Source: Oscillospiraceae bacterium (lineage in GTDB: Bacteria; Bacillota; Clostridia; Oscillospirales; Acutalibacteraceae). From it: 39,925 nucleotides of DNA. Position numbers and translations under genes: made by a program. The stretch is taken from the NCBI GenBank assembly GCA_009784445.1, contig WRBQ01000015.1, positions 1-39,925 on the forward strand, read 5' to 3'. Below, in pieces: positions 1-8,210 of the stretch. The notes under the pieces are model-generated. The model had not been told where the DNA came from, ran no database searches, and was given only the letters and a program-made list of their open reading frames with translations. Positions within the stretch are counted from its first letter, which is position 1. Every line of letters begins with the position of its first letter.

Positions 1-729
1 ACTTCCGGTTTGCCGGATTATTTCACGCACAAAGAACAAGGCAGGCCATCCGGAATTGAGTTATTGCTGCAAGGCAACGATGATACTTGGGAGCTTGAAA
101 AAACAATTTCGCTGATGAATGCCATGACCCCTAAATTTGCACCGGGGCAAAAGGGCAAGGCAGCGTATTCCGACACGAACTATCAGTTGCTTGGGAAAAT
201 CATTGAAGCGATTACCCAAAAAGAAATTGGCGAAGTATTCAAGGCGTGTATCTTTGACCCACTGGCTTTGGCAAACACGTATGCATTTAACGACATTGCG
301 GACAAAAGGCCTGCTGTGTTTTATCATCGAGATAAACCGCTTTGGCTACCAAATTATATGGCTTCGATAACTGCTGAAGGCGGCATTGTGTCCACTGCGG
401 ACGATGTGATGATATTCTTGAAGGCGTTTTTTGCGGGATGTTTTTTCTCAAAAAGCAAAATTGAGGGGCTGAAACAATGGAACTTGTTGCTTCCGCCACC
501 CGGCCTGTTTTATTACGGCGTTGGCTTGGAAAAATTGCCGACACCCCGCATTATCTCTTTGCGCAAGCCGATTGGTGAAATCATTGGCTTTTGGGGACAA
601 ACCGGCTCATTTGCTTGGTACAACCCCGACATGGATCTTTACTTTAGCGGAACGACGAATCAGGTTGATGGCACAGGGCACAGGGCAGCAGGCAGTGCTA
701 TGATCAAAGTGATAAAATCCGCCCAATAA
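1..729 (+). CDS. Serine beta-lactamase-like hydrolase, 5' truncated by window edge
   Basis: The reading frame is open from base 1 (T-S-G-L-P-D-Y) with no real start, so the N-terminal part, including the expected SxxK nucleophile motif, lies outside the window. TSGLPDY is the usual segment after that motif in class C-type beta-lactamase and esterase relatives. The visible part has a YSDTN element followed by YQLLGKIIE, matching the YxN motif, then an AEGGIVSTADD segment, and near the end GQTGSFAWYNP in place of the KTG/HxG strand. This family includes penicillin-binding-like esterases and peptidases, so the substrate cannot be assigned. It stops 10 bases before the next gene on the same strand and may be co-transcribed with it. 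Confidence 0.8.
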   Translation, partial: TSGLPDYFTHKEQGRPSGIELLLQGNDDTWELEKTISLMNAMTPKFAPGQKGKAAYSDTNYQLLGKIIEAITQKEIGEVFKACIFDPLALANTYAFNDIADKRPAVFYHRDKPLWLPNYMASITAEGGIVSTADDVMIFLKAFFAGCFFSKSKIEGLKQWNLLLPPPGLFYYGVGLEKLPTPRIISLRKPIGEIIGFWGQTGSFAWYNPDMDLYFSGTTNQVDGTGHRAAGSAMIKVIKSAQ

Positions 730-739
730 GCAGGTAGCT

Positions 740-1249
740 ATGTATTACTCCGAGCTGAAATCACACGATATTGCCAATGGGGTGGGTGTGCGGGTGTCGC
801 TGTTTTGCAGCGGCTGCCAGCACGCCTGCCCCGGCTGTTTTAACCCGCAAGCTTGGCAGTTTGACTACGGCAAGCCCTTCACCGAGGAAACCGTGCAGGA
901 GATATTGCAGCTGCTGCGCCCAGCGCACATTCGCGGGCTAACGCTGCTGGGCGGCGAGCCACTGCACCCGCACAATCGCAGCACGATACTTGAACTGATA
1001 AAACGTGTGCGCCGCGAGATGCCCAATCGGGATGTCTGGTGCTACACGGGCTTTGTGTTTGAGCACGAGCTGCTGCCCGATGAGGCGGTGCACCCTGTGC
1101 TGGCGCAACTTGATGTGCTGGTGGACGGGCGGTTTGTGCAAGACCGCAAGAGCCTGAACACCCGATTTCGTGGCAGCGACAATCAGCGCGTGCTGGATTG
1201 CCGAGCGTCGCTAGAGGCGGGACGCGCGGTGCCATTTTTCCAAGAATAG
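740..1249 (+). CDS. nrdG: Anaerobic ribonucleotide reductase activating protein (radical SAM)
   Basis: A 169-residue protein with the NrdG layout. The CQHACPGC motif near residue 26 is the CX3CX2C binding site for the SAM-coordinated 4Fe-4S cluster, followed by FNPQAWQF and then LLGGEPL, the GGE SAM-binding element. NrdG makes the glycyl radical on the class III reductase NrdD. The C-terminal DGRFVQDRKSLNTRFRGSDNQRV segment is typical of the family. The start is the ATG 10 bases after the previous stop, with a weak AGGT upstream. No nrdD is adjacent, so it lies elsewhere or this paralogue activates another glycyl-radical enzyme. Confidence 0.9.
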   Translation: MYYSELKSHDIANGVGVRVSLFCSGCQHACPGCFNPQAWQFDYGKPFTEETVQEILQLLRPAHIRGLTLLGGEPLHPHNRSTILELIKRVRREMPNRDVWCYTGFVFEHELLPDEAVHPVLAQLDVLVDGRFVQDRKSLNTRFRGSDNQRVLDCRASLEAGRAVPFFQE

Positions 1250-1277
1250 GTTTGGCAAATTAAATCACAAAAATTGC

Positions 1278-1306
1278 TTGACATTTATTGCGGAATATTG
1301 TATAAT
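1278..1306 (+). promoter_or_regulatory. Sigma-A promoter for the lipocalin-like gene
   Basis: A consensus TTGACA at 1278-1283 and a consensus TATAAT at 1301-1306 are separated by 17 bases. The start codon of the exported protein follows at 1342, with AAAGGA at 1325-1330 as ribosome binding site. Both hexamers are perfect, which predicts strong, probably constitutive expression. Confidence 0.9.
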
Positions 1307-1341
1307 AGATGACATAACGTACCGAAAGGAAAGAGTTTTAC

Positions 1342-1833
1342 ATGAAAAAGTTTCTCAGCATTCTAATGGTTGTGGCACTGATGGCCGGCTTCGGCATCGT
1401 TGCCGCGCAAGCAAACACAAGCGTTACAGAAGCTCAACTGGTTGGCCGCTGGCGTGTAACCTCGTCGCAAAACCAAGTGTTTCGTCCAAATGACGTAATC
1501 GTATTCAACGCAGGCGGCGGCGGACAAATTATCCGTGCAAACGGCGCAACCAGCGCAATGACCTATCAGTTCGTGCAATCTGGCGGCGCGCGCTTGCTGC
1601 GTTTGACCAGCACTGCACTGCCCAATCCCGGCACAATGTCGTTTGGCGTGGTAACTCGCTCGGGCAACAACCTGACCATTGGCACCACACAACTGACACT
1701 GGTGCAAACCACCACACCGCCCACGCCTCCCACACCACCCTCCAATGTGGCAACCATCCCCGGCACAGACCGCCCGGCCACCACATGGAACTGGTTCCTG
1801 TTTGTGTTCGCGTTTGGCTGGATTTGGATGTAA
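1342..1833 (+). CDS. Small exported lipocalin-like protein with Pro-rich linker and Trp-rich tail
   Basis: A 163-residue protein. Residues 1-24 form a signal peptide (MKKF, a hydrophobic core, then VAAQA before NTS). Residues about 31-121 are a beta-rich domain opening with QLVGRWRV, the LxGxW pattern seen at the start of lipocalin-like secreted domains. A TTTPPTPPTPPS linker (123-134) leads to a hydrophobic, aromatic C-terminus at 149-163 (WNWFLFVFAFGWIWM) that could anchor the protein in the membrane or serve as a sorting tail; there is no LPxTG motif or lipobox. A consensus promoter precedes it and a terminator follows, so it is a single-gene, highly expressed unit. Its ligand and role are unknown; the lipocalin assignment rests on pattern only. 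Confidence 0.6.
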   Translation: MKKFLSILMVVALMAGFGIVAAQANTSVTEAQLVGRWRVTSSQNQVFRPNDVIVFNAGGGGQIIRANGATSAMTYQFVQSGGARLLRLTSTALPNPGTMSFGVVTRSGNNLTIGTTQLTLVQTTTPPTPPTPPSNVATIPGTDRPATTWNWFLFVFAFGWIWM

Positions 1834-1846
1834 TCTCTTGCACACA

Positions 1847-1873
1847 AAGCGACCCGCTTGGGTCGCTTTTTTT
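1847..1873 (+). terminator. Intrinsic terminator after the lipocalin-like gene
   Basis: An 8-bp perfect stem (AGCGACCC paired with GGGTCGCT, loop GCTT) is followed by a T run to 1873. It lies 14 bases after the stop codon. Confidence 0.9.
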
Positions 1874-1885
1874 CGTGGGCGAGTC

Positions 1886-1914
1886 TTGCATTGCGTGCAA
1901 TAGTGTGATATAAT
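1886..1914 (+). promoter_or_regulatory. Promoter for the GH2 glycosidase gene
   Basis: TTGCAT at 1886-1891 and TATAAT at 1909-1914 are separated by 17 bases. The ATG at 1942 has GGAGG at 1930-1934. No CRE box or sugar-regulator operator was recognised. Confidence 0.75.
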
Positions 1915-1941
1915 GGTATCATAAAAACCGGAGGTGAAAAC

Positions 1942-4107
1942 ATGCGTGTAACCCAAAACCTAAATCAAGGCTGGAAGTTCTGCTTGGACGAGCAACCCTA
2001 CGCGTTTTATGCAGGCTATGACGACATTGACTGGCAAGATGTGACGCTGCCACACGACTGGGCGGTGGAGCATCCTTTTGATGAGAGCTACAGCAGCGGC
2101 ACGGGCTATGCCCGCGGCGGCGTGGGCTGGTATCGCCTGCGCTTTGACCTGCCGGAGGATTTGGCGGGCAAAACCGTGCGTGTGAACTTTGGCGGCATCT
2201 ACAAAAACGCACGCGTGTGGTGCAACAGCAATTACCTAGGCATGCGGCCATGTGGCTACAGCAGCGTGACACACGACATTTCGCCCTTTGCACGCGCGGG
2301 CGAAAACGTGATTGCCGTGCGCGTGGAACACAACGATCTAGCCGACTCTCGCTGGTACACCGGCAATGGGATTTATCGCGATGTGACGCTTGAAATCATG
2401 GATGCTGTGCACTTTGTGCCCCAAGGCGTGTTTGTGTACTGCGTGGATGAACAGACGCTGCAGGTGCAGTGGGAGCTTTCGGCAGAAGCGGAAGTTAGCT
2501 TCGAACTGAACGGCAAAACCGTGACCGGCAGCGGCAAAACCGGCAGCGTGCAACTGCAAGTGGACAATCCCAAGCTGTGGTCGCCGGACTCCCCTGCTTT
2601 GTATACGCTAACCTGCCAGGTGTTGAAAGACGGCCAAGTTTGCGATAGCATGGACATCACTTGCGGCTTTCGCAGCGTAAAATTTGACGCGGACACGGGA
2701 TTTTGGCTCAACGGCGTGAACATGAAACTCAAGGGCGTGTGCTTGCACCACGATGCCGGCGCACTGGGCGCTGCGGTGCCCAAAGAAGTGTGGCGGCGGC
2801 GCTTGCAAAAGCTCAAAGCTTGTGGCTGCAATGCGATTCGCACGGCGCACAACCCGCCTGATACCCACCTGCTGGACTTGTGCGACGAGATGGGCTTTTT
2901 GGTGATGAACGAGGCTTTTGACGAGTGGGAGGGCTGCAAAAACAAGTGGTGGCAGGGCCACAATGTGTATCCGCCGAAGCATTTTGGCTACTCGGATGCG
3001 TTTCCCAATTGGCATGAGCAAGACTTGCGCGACTTTGTGCGCCGCGACCGCAACCACCCCAGCATCATTTTGTGGAGCGTGGGCAACGAAATTGACTACC
3101 CGAATGACCCATACTGTCACCCGATGTTTAAGACGATGACCGGCAACAACGACGCCAACAAGCCCGCACAAGAGCGGCAATATGACGCCAACAAGCCCAA
3201 TGCCGAGCGGCTTGCGCAGATTTCTGCGAAGCTTGTGGACATCGTCAAGCAGCATGACCCCACTCGTCCGGTGACGGCGGCGATTGCTTTCCCGGAGCTG
3301 GCCAACCAGGTGGGCTATCCGCAAACGCTAGACGTAGTGGGCTACAACTACAAGGAGCATCTGTATCGTGCTGACCGTGAGGCCTATCCGCACCATGTGA
3401 TTTATGGCAGCGAAAACGGCCACGAGGAGGATCAATGGCTGGCGGTGCGCGACCATGACGACATCTGCGGGCAGTTTTTGTGGACCGGCGTGGATTATCT
3501 GGGCGAGGCGCAGGGCTGGCCGGTGCGGCTGTCCCCCGCAGGCCTGCTGACCACCGCGGGCTTTGAGAAACCGCGCTACCACCACCGCCACGCCATGTGG
3601 GCCAACGACCTAGTGGCGCACCTCGAAGCCGATGGCACAATATTTACAAATGCAGCACAAGTTGAGCTATTTTGCGATGGGCAATCGCTCGGCGCGAAAA
3701 ACTTAGAAGGCTACACTGCGGCATTTGCGCTGCCTGCGCAATTCAATGTACTGCGTGCGGTTGCCACACGCGGTGACGAACAAGTCGAAGTCATCTACGA
3801 AACCCCGGGCGATCTGGCGAGCATTGCGCTTGATGCCGAGCAGGGCGAAAGCGTGGTGCAAATCATCGTTACGCTGCGCGACGCACAAGGGCGACTGGTG
3901 ACCGACGATGCACTTATCACCTGCACGCTGCAAGGCGGCGAGCTGTTGGGCATCGACAACGGCGTGCCGGATGACCTGACGCCCTATCGCCACCACACGC
4001 GTAGCACCCACCGTGGGCAAGCGATTGTGTATGTGCGTGCGGGCTCCCCTGCTGTGTTGCAGGTGAGCTGCGGCGATGTGCGCGCTCAAGTGGAACTCAC
4101 CGCTTGA
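1942..4107 (+). CDS. Glycoside hydrolase family 2 protein (beta-galactosidase-like)
   Basis: A 721-residue GH2 enzyme without a signal peptide, so probably cytoplasmic. The order is a jelly-roll sugar-binding domain (about 1-150, with LPHDWAVEHPF and GGIYKNARVWCN), an Ig-like domain (about 155-240), a TIM barrel (about 250-530) and C-terminal Ig-like domains. Residues 297-306 (NAIRTAHNPP) are the GH2 signature. E383 in SVGNEI is the predicted acid/base and E491 in GSEN the predicted nucleophile. GH2 includes beta-galactosidases, glucuronidases and mannosidases; the sequence does not settle which. No transporter or regulator is adjacent. The start has a GGAGG site eight bases upstream. Confidence 0.85.
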   Translation: MRVTQNLNQGWKFCLDEQPYAFYAGYDDIDWQDVTLPHDWAVEHPFDESYSSGTGYARGGVGWYRLRFDLPEDLAGKTVRVNFGGIYKNARVWCNSNYLGMRPCGYSSVTHDISPFARAGENVIAVRVEHNDLADSRWYTGNGIYRDVTLEIMDAVHFVPQGVFVYCVDEQTLQVQWELSAEAEVSFELNGKTVTGSGKTGSVQLQVDNPKLWSPDSPALYTLTCQVLKDGQVCDSMDITCGFRSVKFDADTGFWLNGVNMKLKGVCLHHDAGALGAAVPKEVWRRRLQKLKACGCNAIRTAHNPPDTHLLDLCDEMGFLVMNEAFDEWEGCKNKWWQGHNVYPPKHFGYSDAFPNWHEQDLRDFVRRDRNHPSIILWSVGNEIDYPNDPYCHPMFKTMTGNNDANKPAQERQYDANKPNAERLAQISAKLVDIVKQHDPTRPVTAAIAFPELANQVGYPQTLDVVGYNYKEHLYRADREAYPHHVIYGSENGHEEDQWLAVRDHDDICGQFLWTGVDYLGEAQGWPVRLSPAGLLTTAGFEKPRYHHRHAMWANDLVAHLEADGTIFTNAAQVELFCDGQSLGAKNLEGYTAAFALPAQFNVLRAVATRGDEQVEVIYETPGDLASIALDAEQGESVVQIIVTLRDAQGRLVTDDALITCTLQGGELLGIDNGVPDDLTPYRHHTRSTHRGQAIVYVRAGSPAVLQVSCGDVRAQVELTA

Positions 4108-4132
4108 CAAACGCGCCGATTTGTGCTATACT
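4104..4132 (+). promoter_or_regulatory. Promoter for scfA-scfB, overlapping the previous stop codon
   Basis: A consensus TTGACA (4104-4109) shares bases with the TGA stop of the GH2 gene; TATACT (4127-4132) follows after 17 bases. It drives the SCIFF precursor and its maturase. The ribosome binding site AGGAG is at 4156-4160. Confidence 0.85.
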
Positions 4133-4166
4133 AGATGTATTATTTCATTGAATTTAGGAGAAACCC

Positions 4167-4313
4167 ATGCAACGTATTGTGACCCTGGAAACCCGCACCC
4201 TGCAAGAAAGCCTGTGCAACGGCGGCTGCGGCGAATGCCAAACCAGCTGCCAGTCGGCCTGCAAAACCAGCTGCGGCGTGGCCAATCAACCTTGCGAGCA
4301 ACAAGCTGAATGA
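4167..4313 (+). CDS. scfA: SCIFF-type ranthipeptide precursor (six cysteines in forty-five family)
   Basis: A 48-residue peptide. A plain N-terminal leader (residues 1-16) is followed by a Cys-rich core with C17, C21, C24, C28, C32, C36 and C43. The block CGECQTSCQSACKTSC (21-36) and VANQPCE (38-44) is near-identical to the SCIFF precursors found across Clostridia. In studied homologues the radical-SAM partner links Cys32 to the side chain of Thr37. Here residue 37 is Gly (codon GGC), so that link cannot form in the usual way. The stop codon overlaps the maturase start as ATGA, indicating translational coupling. The mature product's function in Clostridia is not settled. Confidence 0.92.
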   Translation: MQRIVTLETRTLQESLCNGGCGECQTSCQSACKTSCGVANQPCEQQAE

Positions 4314-5578
4314 TACACGGCTACACTTTACACGGCAAAAACATCATACTTGACGTGAACAGCGGGTCAATCCATTTGGTTGACCCGTGTGTTTTGCATG
4401 CTGTGCAGCATTGGGATAGCGTAAACCAAGCAGATTTTCCAGACATACAGGCGCTGATTGATGCGGGCAAATTGTTTGCGCCGGAGATTTCGCTGCCAGC
4501 CCAAGAGTCCAAGCCGCATTATATTAAGGCGTTGTGTCTACATATGGCGCATGCTTGTAATCTCTCATGCGAATATTGCTTTGTGCGCGCGTGGGACAAG
4601 CAGCTGATGAGTGTCGATGTGGGCCGCGCAGCCATTGACTTTTTGCTGGCCAACAGCGGGCCACGCCGCAACTTGGATATTGACTTTTTTGGCGGCGAAC
4701 CGCTGTTGAACTGGGATGTGCTCAAGCAATTGGTTACCTATGCACGCGCGAAAGAGAGCGAAACTGGCAAACACTTTCGCTTCACGCTAACGACCAATGG
4801 CATGCTGATTAACGACGACGTGATTGACTTTTGCAACCGTGAAATGAGCAACGTGGTGCTGAGCCTAGATGGCCGCAAAGCTACCCACGACCGCCTGCGC
4901 AAAACGCCCTGCGGGCAGGGTTGTTATGACAGCGTGGTGCCGAAGTTCCGGCGCTTGGTGCAGGCGCGCGACGGCAAGGGCTATTACATCCGCGGCACCT
5001 TCACCCACCACAACACCGATTTTTTGCAGGATATCCTACACATGGCTGAGCTGGGCTTTCGCGAGCTTTCGCTAGAGCCTGTGGTGTGCGACCCCGCTGC
5101 GCCGCACGCGTTGACACCGGATGACTTAACACGCGTGCTGGAAGAATATGAAGCGCTTGCCCTAGAGATGGTCAACAGCGATTTTTCTTTCTATCACTAC
5201 ACGCTGAATTTGCGGCACGGGCCGTGTTACTACAAGCGCACGGCGGGCTGTGGGGTGGGCACGGAGTACCTTGCGGTGACACCTGCGGGCGAGTTTTATC
5301 CTTGCCACCAGTTTGTGGGCAGCCCGGAGTTTGCCATGGGCAATGTGTACCAGGGCCTCAGCCGCCCTGATCTGCGTGATAACTTTGCGACCTGCAATCT
5401 GCACGCCAAGGCCGAGTGCCGCAGCTGCTGGGCCAAGTATTTTTGCGCCGGCGGTTGTCCGGCCAATGCCTACCACGCCGCCGGCAGCATTCATGGGATA
5501 TATAAAGACGGCTGTGCATTATTCAAGAAAAGACTTGAATGCGCCATATGGCTGGCAATAAGCAAGGAGCTGGATTAA
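4310..5578 (+). CDS. scfB: SCIFF peptide maturase (radical SAM/SPASM thioether-forming enzyme)
   Basis: A 422-residue radical SAM enzyme encoded directly after and overlapping the SCIFF precursor. The N-terminal part (1-75) fits the RiPP recognition region that binds the leader. C83, C87 and C90 (CNLSCEYC) form the CX3CX2C cluster site; FFGGEPL follows as the SAM element. The C-terminal SPASM domain has a cysteine series from CGVGTEYL through YPCHQF to CRSCWAKYFCAGGCPANAY, for auxiliary 4Fe-4S clusters. It forms non-alpha thioether links in the precursor. The gene ends inside the stem of a terminator shared with the convergent ku gene. Confidence 0.93.
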   Translation: MIHGYTLHGKNIILDVNSGSIHLVDPCVLHAVQHWDSVNQADFPDIQALIDAGKLFAPEISLPAQESKPHYIKALCLHMAHACNLSCEYCFVRAWDKQLMSVDVGRAAIDFLLANSGPRRNLDIDFFGGEPLLNWDVLKQLVTYARAKESETGKHFRFTLTTNGMLINDDVIDFCNREMSNVVLSLDGRKATHDRLRKTPCGQGCYDSVVPKFRRLVQARDGKGYYIRGTFTHHNTDFLQDILHMAELGFRELSLEPVVCDPAAPHALTPDDLTRVLEEYEALALEMVNSDFSFYHYTLNLRHGPCYYKRTAGCGVGTEYLAVTPAGEFYPCHQFVGSPEFAMGNVYQGLSRPDLRDNFATCNLHAKAECRSCWAKYFCAGGCPANAYHAAGSIHGIYKDGCALFKKRLECAIWLAISKELD

Positions 5579-5595
5579 CCAGCTCCTATTTTTTT
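5565..5595 (+). terminator. Terminator of scfA-scfB, overlapping both convergent gene ends
   Basis: A perfect 9-bp stem (AGGAGCTGG with CCAGCTCCT, loop ATTAA) is followed by ATTTTTTT. The scfB stop is in the loop and the ku stop lies at the far side of the stem, so the element is partly coding on both strands. Confidence 0.9.
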
Positions 5596-6386
5596 GTAGT
5601 CTTTTTTGCGGGCGGCTTTGTCTTGGTGGGCTTTTGTTGCTGCTCAATGCTTTGGCGAAAGGCGTCCATGAGGTCTGCAACATTCACTTGGCCAGTTTTC
5701 TTGGGCATGGCCATGTCATCGCCCGAAATCTTGCTTTCCAGCAGCTGGCGCAGCTTGGCTTGGTATTCATCGTGGTAGTCGGCCAAGTCAAAGGGAGCAT
5801 CCATGGTTTGCAGCAGTTTTTTTGCCATGTTCAGCTCCTGTGCGGTGACTTTTGGCGAAGCTTTGCTGGCGGGCTGGGGCTTGATTTCATCGGCGAAGAA
5901 CATCGTTTGCACCAGCAAGCCGTCCTGCTGCGGGAAGATGGCCACGAGGGTTTCTTTGGTGCCCAGCACGGTTTTGCCCACGGCCACGCGTTGCTCTTGT
6001 TCAAGTGCCTGGCGCAGCAACGCAAAGGCTTTTTCGCCACCAGGCAGTGCCTGCGCGTAATACGCTTTGGCATAGCAGATGCTCGAAATTTCTGTTTGCT
6101 GCACAAAATGCAGGATGGTGATAGCCTTCTCTTTTTCGGTTTTGATGGCCTCAAGCTCTTCGTCGGTGACGATAACATAGTGGTCTTTTTCGTACTCATA
6201 GCCGCGCACGATGTCGCTTTGCTTAACCTCTTTGTTGCAGCCCTCACATACTTTTTTGTAGCGGATGCGGCTGTGGTCAGCCTTGTGCAGCTGGCGAAAG
6301 CCGATGTCGTTTTCCTGCGTGGCGGTGTGCAGCGCAATGGGTATGGCCACCAAGCCAAACGACAGCACAGTTTTGGTTGCGGGCAT
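5586..6386 (-). CDS. ku: Ku protein for non-homologous end joining
   Basis: A 266-residue bacterial Ku, close to the usual length. It opens with ATKTVLSFGLVAIPIALHTAT, followed by KVCEGCNKEVKQSDIVRGYEYEKDHYVIVTDEELEAI, the core-domain pattern of the family, and ends in a Lys-rich tail (KPTKTKPPAKKTTKK) that may bind DNA. Ku homodimers bind broken DNA ends and recruit LigD. I start at the ATG at 6386 because AAAGGAG (6396-6402) lies nine bases upstream; a longer in-frame start at 6437 would run into the ligD coding region. The gene is divergent from ligD with 25 bases between start codons. Confidence 0.93.
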   Translation of the reverse strand: MPATKTVLSFGLVAIPIALHTATQENDIGFRQLHKADHSRIRYKKVCEGCNKEVKQSDIVRGYEYEKDHYVIVTDEELEAIKTEKEKAITILHFVQQTEISSICYAKAYYAQALPGGEKAFALLRQALEQEQRVAVGKTVLGTKETLVAIFPQQDGLLVQTMFFADEIKPQPASKASPKVTAQELNMAKKLLQTMDAPFDLADYHDEYQAKLRQLLESKISGDDMAMPKKTGQVNVADLMDAFRQSIEQQQKPTKTKPPAKKTTKK

Positions 6387-6411
6387 AGAATCACACTCCT
6401 TTGGGGATAGT

Positions 6412-8148
6412 ATGTGTATGAAAAACAACTTACACATCTACAACCAAAAGAGAAATTTTGACAAAACTACTGAGCCTCAAGCAGAGGCCATAATATGCCA
6501 CAGCGAAGCGACCGAGCCCCGCCCCAGGCAGCGACATTTTGTCATACAACATCATGAAGCGAGCCGAAAGCACTACGACTTGCGGCTGGAGATGGGTGGC
6601 GTGCTGAAAAGCTGGGCCGTGCCAAAAGAGCCTTCGCTGACCGAAAAGCGTCTTGCCATTCAAGTGGAGGATCACCCACTGGAGTATCGCCACTTTGAGG
6701 GCACCATCCCCAAGGGGCAATATGGTGGCGGCACAGTGGTGATTTGGGACAAAGGCACTTACGAACTGCATGCACGCAGCGAAAATAACATCAAGTTCAC
6801 GCTCCATGGCGAAAAATTAACGGGGAATTGGTCGCTGGTGCGCATGGACGACAAAAATTGGCTGCTGCAATTTGCAGGGGCGGCCGAAGCACCTGCGCTA
6901 ATGCTGTGCAAGCTGACCAAGCAAGTGCCCGAAGACGACGGCTGGGTATTTGAACTGAAGTACGACGGCTGGCGCGTGCTGAGCACAGTGGAAGACGGTA
7001 GCGTAAACCTGCAAACCCGCAACGGCAACGACTGCACGCAAAAGTTTAGGTCCGTGGCGAAAGCGCTGCAAGGGCTTGGCCGGGATTTCACCATGGACGG
7101 TGAAATGATGCTGCACAGCAAGCCACTGCAATACATTGCCTTTGATTTGCTTGCGTTAAACAGCGAAGATCTGCGCGGCACTCCCCTGCTGCAACGCAAA
7201 GCCAAGCTTCAGGCTTTGCTGGCCAATGCACCGGATAGCCTGCAATATAGTCATCATTGGACAGAAAACGGGCAGCAGCTGTTCAACCAAGCCTGCGCGG
7301 CAAATTTAGAGGGCATCATCGCTAAGCGCGCAGATGGGCTTTACACCGGCAAGCGCGAGTGGCTGAAAATCAAGTGCGAAGATTACACACGCGGCGTGGA
7401 AATTTCCAGCCCCAACAAAGTTTTTTCCACCGAACCGCATGTGACCAAGCAAGACTTGGCGGATTACTACCAAGCCGTTGCGCCGCGCATGCTGCCGTAT
7501 ATTGAAGGCAGGGTTGTGACTGCAATTCGCTGCCCGGGTGGGGCTGACGCGCCCTGTTTCTACAAGAAAAACCCGCAATTGATCATCAACACAGCCGATG
7601 AACTGCTGGCCGAGGTTCAGCAAAATACTGTGGAATTTCACGTGTGGGGCAGCCGGGTTGACACCCTAGAACAGCCAGACATGCTAGTCTTTGACCTTGA
7701 CCCAGACGAGGGCATGGGCTTGGAGCAAGTGCGCCAAGGTGCACGTGATCTGAAGAAAATTCTCGACAAGCTGAGGCTGAAATCATATCTAAAAACCAGC
7801 GGCGGCAAGGGCTACCACGTGGTTGTGCCCATGCCCATGGAAAACTGGCAGAGCTTTCGCGATTTTGCCAAGGGCATTGTTGACACAATGGTGGAGGATT
7901 GGCCGGATCGCTACACCGCCAACGTGCGCAAGGTGAACCGAAAAGGCAAAATTTTTGTGGACTGGATTCGCAACACGCGGGCGGCCACCAGCGTTGCACC
8001 CTACAGCGTGCGCATGCGCCCCGGTCTGCCGGTAAGCTGCCCCATTGCGTGGAGCGAACTGGGCCGCGTTGCACCGGATGGCATTGATATGGCTGAGGCG
8101 AAAAAGCGGCTAAGACGCAAGAACCCATGGGAGGATTTCCTTAAATGA
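6412..8148 (+). CDS. ligD: LigD-type end-joining ligase/polymerase lacking the OB-fold region
   Basis: A 578-residue protein with three modules. Residues about 41-155 are the 3'-phosphoesterase (HFVIQHHEASRKHYDLRLE, then EGTIPKGQYGGG). Residues about 163-321 are the ligase adenylation domain, with the nucleophile K183 (KYDGWR), DGE at 229-231, EGIIAKR at 300-306 and WLKIK at 317-321. Residues about 328-578 are the primase-polymerase, with FDLDPDEG at 427-434 and SGGKGYHV at 463-470. LigD ligases normally continue after motif V into an OB-fold of roughly 100 residues with motif VI; here only about seven residues separate WLKIK from the polymerase opening VEISSPNKVF. The start (ATG 6412 or 6418) follows GGGGA at 6403-6407. 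The divergent partner is ku. Confidence 0.9.
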   Translation: MCMKNNLHIYNQKRNFDKTTEPQAEAIICHSEATEPRPRQRHFVIQHHEASRKHYDLRLEMGGVLKSWAVPKEPSLTEKRLAIQVEDHPLEYRHFEGTIPKGQYGGGTVVIWDKGTYELHARSENNIKFTLHGEKLTGNWSLVRMDDKNWLLQFAGAAEAPALMLCKLTKQVPEDDGWVFELKYDGWRVLSTVEDGSVNLQTRNGNDCTQKFRSVAKALQGLGRDFTMDGEMMLHSKPLQYIAFDLLALNSEDLRGTPLLQRKAKLQALLANAPDSLQYSHHWTENGQQLFNQACAANLEGIIAKRADGLYTGKREWLKIKCEDYTRGVEISSPNKVFSTEPHVTKQDLADYYQAVAPRMLPYIEGRVVTAIRCPGGADAPCFYKKNPQLIINTADELLAEVQQNTVEFHVWGSRVDTLEQPDMLVFDLDPDEGMGLEQVRQGARDLKKILDKLRLKSYLKTSGGKGYHVVVPMPMENWQSFRDFAKGIVDTMVEDWPDRYTANVRKVNRKGKIFVDWIRNTRAATSVAPYSVRMRPGLPVSCPIAWSELGRVAPDGIDMAEAKKRLRRKNPWEDFLK

Positions 8149-8151
8149 AAT

Positions 8152-8184
8152 AAAAAAGGCAAGGAGTAAATCCCTGCCTTTTTT
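8152..8184. terminator. Bidirectional terminator between ligD and the eut operon
   Basis: A stem of GGCAAGGA with TCCCTGCC (one mismatch, loop GTAAA) is flanked by AAAAAA on the left and TTTTTT on the right, so it can end both ligD on the plus strand and the eut operon on the minus strand. Confidence 0.8.
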
Positions 8185-8210
8185 GATGCTTATGTTGAAA
8201 TAGCACTAGG

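Noticed and set aside
6265-6411. Upstream extension of the LigD frame into ku
   Set aside because: It is antisense to the ku start and the family begins near 6412; GGGGA lies before that ATG.
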